Positions 9,213 to 18,004 are shown, counted from the first letter of the stretch. The stretch: DNA of 64,000 nucleotides from Paenibacillaceae bacterium (GCA_004134985.1 REGQ01000064.1:186001-250000); one strand, 5' to 3'. Program-made: numbers and translations. The notes: generated from the letters alone by a model not told the origin.

Positions 9213-9924
9213 CGTTATTTCACCTCTTTGCCGTATTCAAATCAAGCTTGGGCAGCGTCGCGCGAGTGCTGCTTTGCTGCCCGCTCTATCACAATTATTA
9301 AGCCGAAAGTCTAATGCGAGTCTAACGAACGCAGCAAGCGGACAGACGTTCACTAGCGTTGCATAAAGCCTGACAATGAGTGTAACCTCAAGTTAGCTAA
9401 TGTTCCCCTATTCGCTTGTCGCAAAAATAAAATCAGACAACCCGTCTTATAGCGCAGGGCATCTTCGTCCATTTAAGGATGGCCCTATGTCAGCTGCATA
9501 ATTTCCTCGCAATAGCGATCCGGAAGTTCCATCAGGCCATTACCAGTGGTGGCTGACAAACCGCCATGTCCCTTTGTTAAGAGGCTGTCTATTTCGCGGG
9601 TGTTCATGGTGATCTTGCGCTAACGCTTGCCACAGCGCTTAAATGTCCTCAAATGGCCCTTTTGCAAATCTAACGCTTGCCACAGTGCTTATTCACCCCA
9701 TGGATGGCTAAAATCGTGCGATTTTCTAAAAATAACGCGGCTCAGTTTCCTTACAGTATTTATTGGGCTCTATTTCCCTAAATAGCGTCGCTCATCAGCG
9801 TTAGAATTCCACATGGCCCCTTTTGCTTTGATCGCGCCCGCCAGCCTCCCGCCTGAGGGGCAACAAGCGCGCATATGGACAACTGTGCCCTTTGCCAGCC
9901 TAGCCCGGCTCCAAGCTGCTCACG
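9213..9924. repeat. 712-base intergenic region with direct and inverted repeats
   Basis: This holds the yitJ leader and several repeats. Two 21-base direct repeats starting TAACGCTTGCCACAG lie at 9621-9641 and 9671-9691, differing at one base. A perfect palindrome AAAATCG-TG-CGATTTT is at 9710-9725. A segment bounded by inverted TAACGC (9733-9738) and GCGTTA (9798-9803) contains internal AT-rich sequence. A stem GGGCAGC/GCTGCCC lies at about 9250-9282. A hairpin motif at 9415-9443 recurs at 13687-13717. The layout resembles a degenerate non-coding intergenic element; I infer this and cannot test copy number. Confidence 0.6.
9485..9607 (-). CDS. Possible 40-residue protein of unknown function
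   Basis: An open frame of 40 codons starts with ATG at 9607 (MNTREIDSLLTKGHGG) and ends at TAG. I do not recognise it. The first residues vaguely recall small phage-type proteins starting MNxREIDALV, but the rest (GLMELPDRYCEEIMQL) does not. The ribosome site is weak, and the start lies at the edge of the repeat cluster. It may be a real small gene, a remnant of a longer one, or chance. Confidence 0.2.
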   Translation of the reverse strand: MNTREIDSLLTKGHGGLSATTGNGLMELPDRYCEEIMQLT

Positions 9925-10758
9925 CTACTGGACAGTGCCTGTATAGACCACTTCCGCAGGCCCGCTCATATAAACATGATTATCGGATTCATTCCATTCG
10001 ATCAGCAAATCCCCGCCTTTGAGCGAAACGGTGACGATCCGGTCGGTAAAACCGTTAAGCACCGATGACACAACAGTCGCGCAAGCGCCTGTCCCGCAAG
10101 CGAGCGTCGGTCCCGCTCCGCGTTCCCACACCCGCATATCGACATGGCTGCGTGAAGTGACGGTGACGAACTCGACGTTGATTTTACGTGGAAACAATGG
10201 ATGCGTCTCAAGCGGCGGTCCCCATGCCTGCAAATCAAACTGGGGCGCATCATCAACATAAATCACACAATGCGGGTTGCCCATCGATACTGCCGTAAAC
10301 GAAAACTCGCGGCCGCCGGTTTCAATCGGGTGCATGACAACTACATCAGCGTCGATTGTCGTCGGCACCTGAAGGCCCTCAAGCACAGGCTCTCCCATGT
10401 CTACCCTTACGGTAGCGACACGGCCGTTCTCCACAAGCAGCTGTACTTTCTGCACACCCGCACCAAGCGTTTCAATCGTAATTTCCTCTGACTGGGTCAT
10501 CCCGTTATCAAAGACGTATTTGGCTACACAACGAATCGCATTGCCGCATTGCTCTGCTTCAGAGCCGTCTGAATTAATAATTCTCATTCGGAAATCAGCA
10601 CGCTCTGACGGGAGAATATAGACAAGCCCGTCTGCGCCAATTCCGAAGTAGCGGTTGCACAGCTTCTCCGCCAATGATGAAACATCGGCCGGGAGTTCCT
10701 GTTCCCCTGCAACAATAATAAAGTCATTTCCTAAACCATGCATCTTAGTAAATTGCAT
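9925..10758 (-). CDS. dapF: Diaminopimelate epimerase
   Basis: 277 residues. It converts LL- to meso-diaminopimelate for lysine and peptidoglycan synthesis. The two catalytic cysteines are visible: Cys71 in the EQCGNAIRC segment and Cys220 in LACGTGACA. The start MQFTKMHGLGNDF is the family N-terminus. It stands alone on the minus strand between a repeat-rich gap downstream and the P-type ATPase upstream. In Bacillus it is not next to yloB, so its presence here is a lineage-specific arrangement. Confidence 0.97.
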   Translation of the reverse strand: MQFTKMHGLGNDFIIVAGEQELPADVSSLAEKLCNRYFGIGADGLVYILPSERADFRMRIINSDGSEAEQCGNAIRCVAKYVFDNGMTQSEEITIETLGAGVQKVQLLVENGRVATVRVDMGEPVLEGLQVPTTIDADVVVMHPIETGGREFSFTAVSMGNPHCVIYVDDAPQFDLQAWGPPLETHPLFPRKINVEFVTVTSRSHVDMRVWERGAGPTLACGTGACATVVSSVLNGFTDRIVTVSLKGGDLLIEWNESDNHVYMSGPAEVVYTGTVQ

Positions 10759-10876
10759 TCTTCCGCACTCCCTCGGCGCCCATATGAAGCAGAATAAACC
10801 GTAGTGGTTTTCCTACTAGCATAACGCAAATTGACGATAAACGCCATTGCTAATTTGCGGCCGAGGGGCTGTAGAC

Positions 10877-13651
10877 TCAACGGGCGAGCGGCTTTGCTCT
10901 TCCGATTGGTGTCCGTGTTTTCTTTTTCTTGCCTCCGGTCGAAAGCACGCTGCCGATTCCCATAACAAAGGTCGGTATGCCAGCAGCTACCAGCACCAGG
11001 CACCACGAGCGGAAGTCAAGCGCCACCGTCTTGAAGATCGGCTGCAGCGCCTCGAGATACAAGACACCGATCATCAGCACCAGCGACGACAGCACGGCCA
11101 GCACCAGAAAGCGGTTTTGCAGCGGATTCCGATGAAAAATCGAACGCGAGCTGCGGCAGTCAAACACATGAATGAGCTGAGCCATGACAAGTGTCGCAAA
11201 CGCGACTGTCTGTGCTTCCATCAGCTCTGCCCCTGACTGCAAGGTCACCCAGAAAGCCCCGAGTGTACAAAGGCCGATTAAAACGCCGCGGCTAATGATT
11301 TTCCAGCCGAGCCGCCTTGCAAAGATGCTTTCCTTGGCGGAACGCGGCTTATGCTGCATCAGATCCTTCTCCGCCTGATCGACGCCAAGCGCCATCGCCG
11401 GCAAGCCGTCGGTCACCAGATTCACCCACAAAATCTGAATCGGCACCAGCGGCAGCGGCAGCCCGACCATCATCGCCAAAAACATCGTCATAATTTCCCC
11501 GACGTTGGAAGCGAGCAAATAGCGAATAAACTTGCGGATATTTTCATAAATATTGCGCCCTTCCTCAATCGCCGACACGATGGATGCAAAGTTGTCATCG
11601 CCCAAAATAAGTGCTGAGGCTTCTTTGGAAACATCGGTCCCGGCTATCCCCATCGCTATGCCGATATCCGCCGCCTTGATGGCTGGCGCATCGTTTACGC
11701 CATCACCGGTCATCGCTACGACATGGCCTTGCCGCTGCAAAGCTTTGACGATACGCAGCTTATGCTCCGGCGATACGCGGGCATAGACATAAATATTGTT
11801 GACATTGCGGTCAAGCTCTTCCTCGCTCATCGCAGCCAGCTGCCGCCCATTAATGGCCACGCCGCCGCGCGGCATAATGCCGAGCTGTTGAGCAATCGCT
11901 TCGGCCGTCATCTGATGATCCCCCGTGATCATCACCGTTTTAATTCCTGCGCGGCGGCAGGTCGCTATCGCCTCGCGCACCTCGCGGCGCGGCGGGTCGA
12001 TCATCCCGGTCAAGCCTACGAATACCAGATTGTTTTCAACATCCTGCTCCGTCATGCACGCGTCCTGCCGCTTCATGTCGCGGTATGCAAGCCCCAGCAC
12101 CCGCAAGGCGTCCTGCGCCATATTGTCCGCACCCGCTGCCACCTTCTGCCGCAAGTTCGGAGTAAGCGGGATCACCCCGCCATCCCATAATATATATTTG
12201 CACTGCTCCAGCAGCAGATCCGGCGCCCCTTTCACACAAAGCAGCTTGCCGCCCTGGTGGTTTACAATGACAGACATCCGCTTGCGTTCCGAATCGAACG
12301 GGAACTCTTTCTCCCTGTTGTAGACCTCCTCCAGCGATTTGGCAGATACGCCAAGCTTCGCTGCCAGCACAGTCAATGCTCCCTCGGTCGGGTCACCATT
12401 AATAATCCACTGCGGCTGCTCTGCTGCCTTCACCCTGGACTTGCGCTGCTCAGGAGCTGCCTGCTGGGTCAACACAGCGTTGTTGCAAAGCGCTGCAATC
12501 TGGAGTAGACGACGCAGCGACTGGTCATTGCGCAGATCAACCGATTTCCCGTTCTCCGCCACTTCTCCAACCGGCTCGAAACCTTCTCCGGTTACTTCCA
12601 GCTTCCTTCCGCCCGTCCAAATCCGGGTCACCGTCATCTTATTCTGCGTAAGGGTTCCCGTCTTGTCAGAGCAAATGACCGATGCACAGCCAAGCGTCTC
12701 CACGGAGGGGAGCTTCCGGACGATCGCCTTCTGCTTGATCATGCGCTGAACACCGAGTGCCAGTGCAATGGTAACAATGGCCGGCAGCCCTTCAGGGATA
12801 GCAGCCACCGCGAGACTGACCCCAGCCAAAAACATGCCATAAGTCGGTTGTCCATGCATAATTCCTGCGACAACGACCATAATCGTAAGTCCGATCGCGA
12901 CGAAGATCAGTATTTTGCCTAGCTGCTCCAAACGATGCTGCAGCGGCGTCTCCATTGCATCGGTCTGCTGAATCAAATCCGCTATTTTCCCCATCTCGGT
13001 CTGCATGCCTGTTCTTATGACAACACCCTTGGCATTGCCTCTCGTCACCATTGTTCCCATAAAACCGAGGTTGCGCTGGTCGCCAAGCGGCAGGTCGATC
13101 TCCTGGATGGGAGCCGCATGTTTGCCTACGGGCAGGGATTCGCCGGTCAGCGCTGATTCTTCAGCATAGAAGCCGTTTGTCTCCATCAAGCGCAGATCAG
13201 CCGGGATGCGATCCCCTGCTTCAAGATGAATGATATCGCCCGGAACGAGACTGTTCGCCGGCACGACGGAGATTGTTCCATCCCGGAGCACATTGGCCGT
13301 AGGCGCAGACAAAGCTTTGAGCGCACGCAACGAGCGTTCGGCGCGAAATTCCTGAATAAATCCGAGCACTCCATTCAACATAATGATGGCGATAATCGTG
13401 AGCGCGTCAAGATATTCACCGAGCAGCCCTGAAATGAGCGTAGCCCCGACAAGTACCAGCACCATAAAATCTTTAAACTGGTTTAAAAACAGCGCAATTG
13501 CCGAAACCCGCTTGCCTTCAGACAACTCATTGCGACCATGCTGCTGCAAACGCTCGGCAGCCTCATTTGCCGTTAATCCCTGACCCGGAACACAACCCGT
13601 TGCCGTTGTCAGTTCTCCCAACTCCATCTGATGCCAATTCTTCTGATCCAT
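10877..13651 (-). CDS. yloB: Calcium-transporting P-type ATPase (YloB/SERCA type)
   Basis: 924 residues in the membrane. The cation-ATPase N-terminal domain opens the protein (residues 1-70), then two membrane helices, the actuator domain with TGES, and the phosphorylation site D329KTGT. PEGLPAI in M4 and the hinge TGDGVNDAPA are present, and the C-terminal bundle shows NLVTDGLPAMALG, as in calcium pumps of the SERCA group. A longer reading from 13792 is possible, but GGGAGG precedes the ATG at 13651 and the extra residues are not family-like. It diverges from rqcH (yloA), as in Bacillus. The leader holds a hairpin at 13687-13716. Confidence 0.93.
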   Translation of the reverse strand: MDQKNWHQMELGELTTATGCVPGQGLTANEAAERLQQHGRNELSEGKRVSAIALFLNQFKDFMVLVLVGATLISGLLGEYLDALTIIAIIMLNGVLGFIQEFRAERSLRALKALSAPTANVLRDGTISVVPANSLVPGDIIHLEAGDRIPADLRLMETNGFYAEESALTGESLPVGKHAAPIQEIDLPLGDQRNLGFMGTMVTRGNAKGVVIRTGMQTEMGKIADLIQQTDAMETPLQHRLEQLGKILIFVAIGLTIMVVVAGIMHGQPTYGMFLAGVSLAVAAIPEGLPAIVTIALALGVQRMIKQKAIVRKLPSVETLGCASVICSDKTGTLTQNKMTVTRIWTGGRKLEVTGEGFEPVGEVAENGKSVDLRNDQSLRRLLQIAALCNNAVLTQQAAPEQRKSRVKAAEQPQWIINGDPTEGALTVLAAKLGVSAKSLEEVYNREKEFPFDSERKRMSVIVNHQGGKLLCVKGAPDLLLEQCKYILWDGGVIPLTPNLRQKVAAGADNMAQDALRVLGLAYRDMKRQDACMTEQDVENNLVFVGLTGMIDPPRREVREAIATCRRAGIKTVMITGDHQMTAEAIAQQLGIMPRGGVAINGRQLAAMSEEELDRNVNNIYVYARVSPEHKLRIVKALQRQGHVVAMTGDGVNDAPAIKAADIGIAMGIAGTDVSKEASALILGDDNFASIVSAIEEGRNIYENIRKFIRYLLASNVGEIMTMFLAMMVGLPLPLVPIQILWVNLVTDGLPAMALGVDQAEKDLMQHKPRSAKESIFARRLGWKIISRGVLIGLCTLGAFWVTLQSGAELMEAQTVAFATLVMAQLIHVFDCRSSRSIFHRNPLQNRFLVLAVLSSLVLMIGVLYLEALQPIFKTVALDFRSWCLVLVAAGIPTFVMGIGSVLSTGGKKKKTRTPIGRAKPLAR

Positions 13652-13686
13652 AATTGTCTCCCTCCCGATTGCTTCCCATCTCAATC

Positions 13687-13716
13687 GGCTGTCTGTAAAT
13701 AAAAAATCAGACAACC
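13687..13716 (-). repeat. Hairpin in the ATPase leader, related to one at 9415-9443
   Basis: Minus-strand GGTTGTCTG pairs with CAGACAGCC around a 12-base AT-rich loop, 36 bases before the ATPase start codon. No U-tract follows, so it is not a plain terminator. A closely similar unit (AATAAAA, then TCAGACAACCC on the plus strand) lies at 9426-9443 in the yitJ leader. Confidence 0.5.
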
Positions 13717-13864
13717 CTTTTGCACTTTGCCTACAATGTATTCGGACAAACCGTAAAATATCCCAATGCAGGGACTTAAGTTTTTGTCCCAACTATGGCA
13801 TGATAGGAAAGAGTCGTTTAAAATGTGGAAAATGACAGACATGTTTAAAAGGAGAATTTAACTT

Positions 13865-15616
13865 ATGGCCTTAGACGGCATTGTAACCCGTGCAATTGCA
13901 AATGATCTGCAGCCTATCGTCGGCGCTCGAATTCATAAAATTTATCAACCCGATGCTCATGACCTGATTTTTCAGCTGCGCGGCAGCGGCATGCAGGACA
14001 AACTCCTGCTCTCCGCCAATCCGACCTATCCGCGCGCGCATCTTACAAGAGAATCTTTCACCAATCCGAAAGAAGCGCCAATGTTCTGCATGCTGCTCCG
14101 CAAATACTGCGAGGGAGGCGTTATCGAAGCGGTTGAACAAATCGGCTGCGAACGTATCCTTCATCTTTCTATCCGTCGGCGCGATGAGCTTGGCGATGTT
14201 TCTCTCCGCAAAGTTGTCGTTGAACTGATGGGCAGACACAGCAACGTTATTCTGCTTGACCCTGAATCAGGCATCATTCATGATGGAATCCATCATGTAA
14301 CCCCGGCGATCAGCAGCTATCGCGTCATTCTTCCCGGCAGCCGCTATATCGCTCCGCCGGAGCAGCACAAGAGTGATCCTCTTGCCATACTTTCGGAATC
14401 CGACTTCCTCGCTGCGCTGAAGACAGCCAACCCGGAAGCACCGCTTGCCAAACAGCTCGTGGAAGCGTTCAGCGGCTTCAGTCCGCTGCTGTCCAAAGAA
14501 CTGGTATACCGAAGCGATCTGGCGGCAGCTCCGGCAGAGACGGCGCCAGAACAAATGTGGCCGGCTTTTGATCAGTTGATGAGCGCCGTGCGCAATGGTC
14601 AGTATGAACCCGTTATTGTCCAGGATGCTGACGGCAAAGCTTACTTCTCTGTGACAGTGTTAACTCATCTTAACGGAGACGTGCAGCGCCATGATACAAT
14701 AAGCCAGTGTCTGGAAGTTTTCTACAGCGACAAGGCAGAACGCGATAAAGTGAAACAGCGCGCATCTGATCTTATTCGCTTTTTGCATAATGAGCGGAAC
14801 AAAAACAGCAAGAAACTGGAGAAGTTTACGGAGATGCTTGAAGAGGCCGCCGGGGCAGGCCAGTACCGTGTTCTTGGCGAGCTGCTCACCGCCTATATGC
14901 ATCAGATCAAAAGCGGGGATAAATCTGTGGAAGTGATCAATTACTACGAGGAGCCAGAGCGAACAGTCGTCATTCCGCTTGATCCCCAACTGTCGCCGGC
15001 GTCCAATGCACAGCGGTTTTTCAAACGATATACTAAATTAAAAAACAGTCATATTTACATTACAGAGCAAATCGGCATTGCAGAGCAGGAAATTCGCTAT
15101 TTGGAGTCGCTGCTTCAACAGTTGGACAGCGCTGCACTGCAAGATATTGAGGAAATTCGGGAGGAACTGGTCGAAGAGGGCTACCTGCGGGCACGCCATC
15201 GCAAAGGAAGCAAGAAGAAGAAAAAACCGACCAAGCCCACGCTGCTCGTCTACACTTCCTCGGAAGGGGCAGCGATTGTGGTCGGCAAAAACAATACCCA
15301 AAACGAGTATTTGACAAACCGCTTGGCCGCCTCGACCGATACGTGGCTGCATACCAAAGACATCCCCGGCTCCCATGTGGTGATCCGCGGTGGCGATTTC
15401 GGGGATGCGACATTGGAGGAAGCGGCAATGCTTGCTGCTCATTATAGCCAAGCCCGCTCTTCGAGTCTTGTTCCCGTTGATTACACAATCGTCAAGCATG
15501 TTCGCAAACCAAACGGCGCCAAGCCTGGTTTTGTCATTTATGATCACCAAAAAACGCTGTTCGTCACTCCGGACGAACAGCGCCTGAAATCATTGGCTTC
15601 CGCGATCAAATCTTGA
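13865..15616 (+). CDS. rqcH: Ribosome quality control protein RqcH (NFACT family, YloA)
   Basis: 583 residues. RqcH binds stalled 50S subunits and directs alanine tailing of the nascent chain; older annotations call it fibronectin-binding protein. The NFACT-N domain starts MALDGIVTRAIANDL, a coiled-coil region follows (about 280-430), and the C-terminal NFACT-R domain has GKNNTQNEYLTNRLA and TWLHTKDIPGSHVVI. The Asp-Arg pair needed in Bacillus RqcH appears to be Glu96-Arg97 here, a conservative change if the alignment holds. A basic KGSKKKKKPTKP stretch precedes NFACT-R. GGAG precedes the start. Its tail overlaps the convergent PHP gene by 11 bases. Confidence 0.95.
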   Translation: MALDGIVTRAIANDLQPIVGARIHKIYQPDAHDLIFQLRGSGMQDKLLLSANPTYPRAHLTRESFTNPKEAPMFCMLLRKYCEGGVIEAVEQIGCERILHLSIRRRDELGDVSLRKVVVELMGRHSNVILLDPESGIIHDGIHHVTPAISSYRVILPGSRYIAPPEQHKSDPLAILSESDFLAALKTANPEAPLAKQLVEAFSGFSPLLSKELVYRSDLAAAPAETAPEQMWPAFDQLMSAVRNGQYEPVIVQDADGKAYFSVTVLTHLNGDVQRHDTISQCLEVFYSDKAERDKVKQRASDLIRFLHNERNKNSKKLEKFTEMLEEAAGAGQYRVLGELLTAYMHQIKSGDKSVEVINYYEEPERTVVIPLDPQLSPASNAQRFFKRYTKLKNSHIYITEQIGIAEQEIRYLESLLQQLDSAALQDIEEIREELVEEGYLRARHRKGSKKKKKPTKPTLLVYTSSEGAAIVVGKNNTQNEYLTNRLAASTDTWLHTKDIPGSHVVIRGGDFGDATLEEAAMLAAHYSQARSSSLVPVDYTIVKHVRKPNGAKPGFVIYDHQKTLFVTPDEQRLKSLASAIKS

Positions 15617-16454
15617 TCGCTCGCGATCGAAGCTGCTCCACCACGGCAAGCGCAACCGTTCGGTTGCCCAGCTTGCCGTGGAATACTTCGCCATGACGCT
15701 CCCCGTGAAAATCCGATCCGCCGGTTTCGATCAGCCCATAGCGACGAGCCATGCTTTCATAGCGATGCTCGTCTTCGGGCGAATGATCGGAATGATACAC
15801 TTCCAGACCGACAGGTCCTTCCTGTATTAATTGTTCCACGAGCTCATCATCACCATACAGTCCAGGGTGGGCAATCACTGCGGCCCCGCCCGCTTCCCGA
15901 ATCCAGGTCATCGCTTCGCCAGGACTGACTTTGGGCACGCTTACGAAGGCAGGGCAACCCGTTCCCAGCAGCGTGTCGAATGCCTGGCCAATCGTGGCCA
16001 CTACTCCTTTATTCACAAGCACGCCAGCAATATGCGGACGGCCGACCGATTCGTCGATACCGGTTTTTTGCGCTGATTCCACAACTTCCTGCAGCGAAAT
16101 CGAAATGCCAAGCTGGTTAAGCTTCGCTATAATCTGCTCATTGCGCGCCGCCCGGCCTTCCCGGAGCTGACCTAATCGCTCCTGCCATACCGTGTTTTTC
16201 CAGTCCGGGTAATAGCCGAGAATATGAATATCCTTGCCGCGTACCGTCGTGCTAATTTCAACCCCGGGTACAACCTCGATGCCGAGCCGGCTCCCTTCGG
16301 CCAGCGCCGCTTCAACGCCAGCTGTCGTATCATGATCCGTAATAGCGACCACAGCGAGCCCCGTAGCATGGGCAAGCCTGACCACCTCCTGCGGAGTGAG
16401 CAGCCCATCCGATGCTGTCGTATGCGAATGCAAATCTGCACGGTCTATAGCCAT
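15606..16454 (-). CDS. PHP-domain phosphoesterase (TrpH/YciV type)
   Basis: 282 residues. The PHP metal-binding motifs are visible: DLHSHTTASDG (7-17), ITDHDT (about 39-44) and a later GSDFHGE segment. Family members act as 3',5'-nucleoside bisphosphatases or RNA 5'-trimming exonucleases; the exact substrate cannot be read from the sequence. The start overlaps the stop of the LysR gene upstream by 10 bases, so they are co-transcribed. The 3' end overlaps rqcH tail to tail. Confidence 0.88.
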   Translation of the reverse strand: MAIDRADLHSHTTASDGLLTPQEVVRLAHATGLAVVAITDHDTTAGVEAALAEGSRLGIEVVPGVEISTTVRGKDIHILGYYPDWKNTVWQERLGQLREGRAARNEQIIAKLNQLGISISLQEVVESAQKTGIDESVGRPHIAGVLVNKGVVATIGQAFDTLLGTGCPAFVSVPKVSPGEAMTWIREAGGAAVIAHPGLYGDDELVEQLIQEGPVGLEVYHSDHSPEDEHRYESMARRYGLIETGGSDFHGERHGEVFHGKLGNRTVALAVVEQLRSRAIKI

Positions 16455-17356
16455 TGGTGCAAGTTCCTTTCTCTAAGAAAAGTCAGAAACGTAACAGCTG
16501 AAATAGGCAGCAGAGCCGATTTCAAATAAATCGAGTAAAACTGCCGCTTAAAGCGGACATCGGAAATCGAAATCGTTTTGATCAGACCAAGCGCCACCTC
16601 ATGTTTGACAGATGAAGCCGACACGAAAGAAACACCCAGGCCTGCCTCTACGGCTGATTTGACTGCCCCGGTGCTCCCGAGTTCCATGACGATCTTCAAG
16701 GAAGACGGGTCGATCTGCTTGTTGCGCAGCTCTTCCTCCATTACCTGTCTCGTTCCGGACCCTTGCTCCCGCAGGACGACCGGGTATTTCATCACATCGT
16801 GCAGCGAGACTTCGTCCGCCTCCGCCAGCGGATGGAAAGCTGGAACGATCAACTTAAGCTCATCGCTCATTACCGCCTCCATATGCATATCAGGATGATT
16901 AACCGGCGCCTCGATCAATCCAAAGTTCAGGTGATGATTTAAAATTTCTTCCATAATTTGCGCGGTGTTCATAACTTTCATGCTGATTGCAATATGAGGG
17001 TACTCCTGTCCGAACGGGCCGAGAAGCCGCGGCAAAATGTACTCCCCAATCGTCAAGCTCGCTCCAAGCTGCAGCCGTCCCTTCAATTGGCTCGTAAATT
17101 TGGACATCGTCGCATCCGTCTCACGGATCAGCGCGATGCTCCGCTGCGCAAAAGGCATCAGCGCGCTGCCGGCCTCTGTCAACTCGATTCGTTTCGTAGA
17201 ACGGAGCAGCAGCTTCGTGCCAAAATAGTCTTCCAGCGACTGCACTTGCATCGTAACGGCAGGCTGGGTCATATGAAGCGCTTGCGCAGCAGCGGAAAAA
17301 CTTCCCTTATCCGCAACGGTATAAAAAATATGCAATTGATGAAAGTTCAGCGCCAT
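16445..17356 (-). CDS. LysR-family transcriptional regulator
   Basis: 303 residues. The N-terminal winged helix-turn-helix is clear (FHQLHIFYTVADKGSFSAAAQALHMTQPAVTMQVQSLE, residues 4-42, here described in parts), followed by a linker helix and a substrate-binding domain with the SGTRQVMEEEL segment seen in the CysL/CbbR-like subgroup. The effector is unknown. It is translationally coupled to the PHP phosphoesterase gene, which may not be its target. GGGAGGAACG precedes the start. Confidence 0.9.
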   Translation of the reverse strand: MALNFHQLHIFYTVADKGSFSAAAQALHMTQPAVTMQVQSLEDYFGTKLLLRSTKRIELTEAGSALMPFAQRSIALIRETDATMSKFTSQLKGRLQLGASLTIGEYILPRLLGPFGQEYPHIAISMKVMNTAQIMEEILNHHLNFGLIEAPVNHPDMHMEAVMSDELKLIVPAFHPLAEADEVSLHDVMKYPVVLREQGSGTRQVMEEELRNKQIDPSSLKIVMELGSTGAVKSAVEAGLGVSFVSASSVKHEVALGLIKTISISDVRFKRQFYSIYLKSALLPISAVTFLTFLRERNLHQWL

Positions 17357-17466
17357 CTCAGCGTTCCTCCCTGCTGAAAAAAGATAAAAGTATTATATAG
17401 CAAACGCCCTTGGCTTGAAAATCACTCATGTGCAGCTCGGGACCAGGAAATAAGTCCCGAAATGTT

Positions 17467-17488
17467 AAAAACACGCCTGAAAGGCGTG
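17467..17488 (-). terminator. Rho-independent terminator after the 17567-18004 gene
   Basis: On the minus strand CACGCC, loop TTTCA, GGCGTG, then TTTTTAA. It ends transcription of the hypothetical gene before the LysR promoter. Confidence 0.75.
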
Positions 17489-17566
17489 CCGGTCCTCGCA
17501 TAGCCAGCCAGCATTCCGCGGGACAACGGCGATGCTGCGTACAACATAAATCTGAGTGACAAAGCG

Positions 17567-18004
17567 TTATTTCCGTTTGCGGCTATTTTTAATTAAGGTC
17601 ATCCGTCTGGAATGACGAAGCCAGGAATAGTAGGACTTCAAATCTCTAAGTTCGATTGTCTCAGACATTCTGCCAAGAAATGTAACGACGATCATCTTGT
17701 GCAGCGGATTGCCGAGCAAATCGGTTTCCCCTTCCAAATTGGTGAACTCAGCTACAAACACAAGGTCTTCGTCAATCAAGTAAACATCCTCTTCATTGCG
17801 GTAATATGGTTCTACTCGTCCCTGCTTAAGACTTTGCCAGATGTAATCGGCTATATCCTCGAAGCCGGTCTTTTCGCCCTCAACACGATCTGCCCAGCGG
17901 ACTTTAGCATGATTCGTGATGACGACATCTGCAACTTTCTTATCTCCCAACACGACATGAAACGACTCATACGTGTTCCATCTCTCCGTTGTCTTGTCTT
18001 TCAT
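17567..18004 (-). CDS. Hypothetical protein, possible DUF4258-like fold
   Basis: 145 residues; I do not recognise the family with certainty. The core pattern, ITNHAKVRWADRV followed by a helix, then VYLIDEDLVFVAEF and LHKMIVVTFLGRM, resembles the small HA..R...R proteins grouped as DUF4258, which are thought to share a RelE-like fold. No partner antitoxin lies next to it. The C-terminus is strongly basic (RHSRRMTLIKNSRKRK), suggesting nucleic acid binding. It has a good ribosome site (AAGGAGTGG) and its own terminator, so it is likely expressed alone. Confidence 0.75.
   Translation of the reverse strand: MKDKTTERWNTYESFHVVLGDKKVADVVITNHAKVRWADRVEGEKTGFEDIADYIWQSLKQGRVEPYYRNEEDVYLIDEDLVFVAEFTNLEGETDLLGNPLHKMIVVTFLGRMSETIELRDLKSYYSWLRHSRRMTLIKNSRKRK

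Noticed and set aside
9250-9282. GGGCAGC/GCTGCCC hairpin before yitJ as a terminator or attenuator
   Set aside because: No U-tract on either strand, and no alternative antiterminator arm visible.
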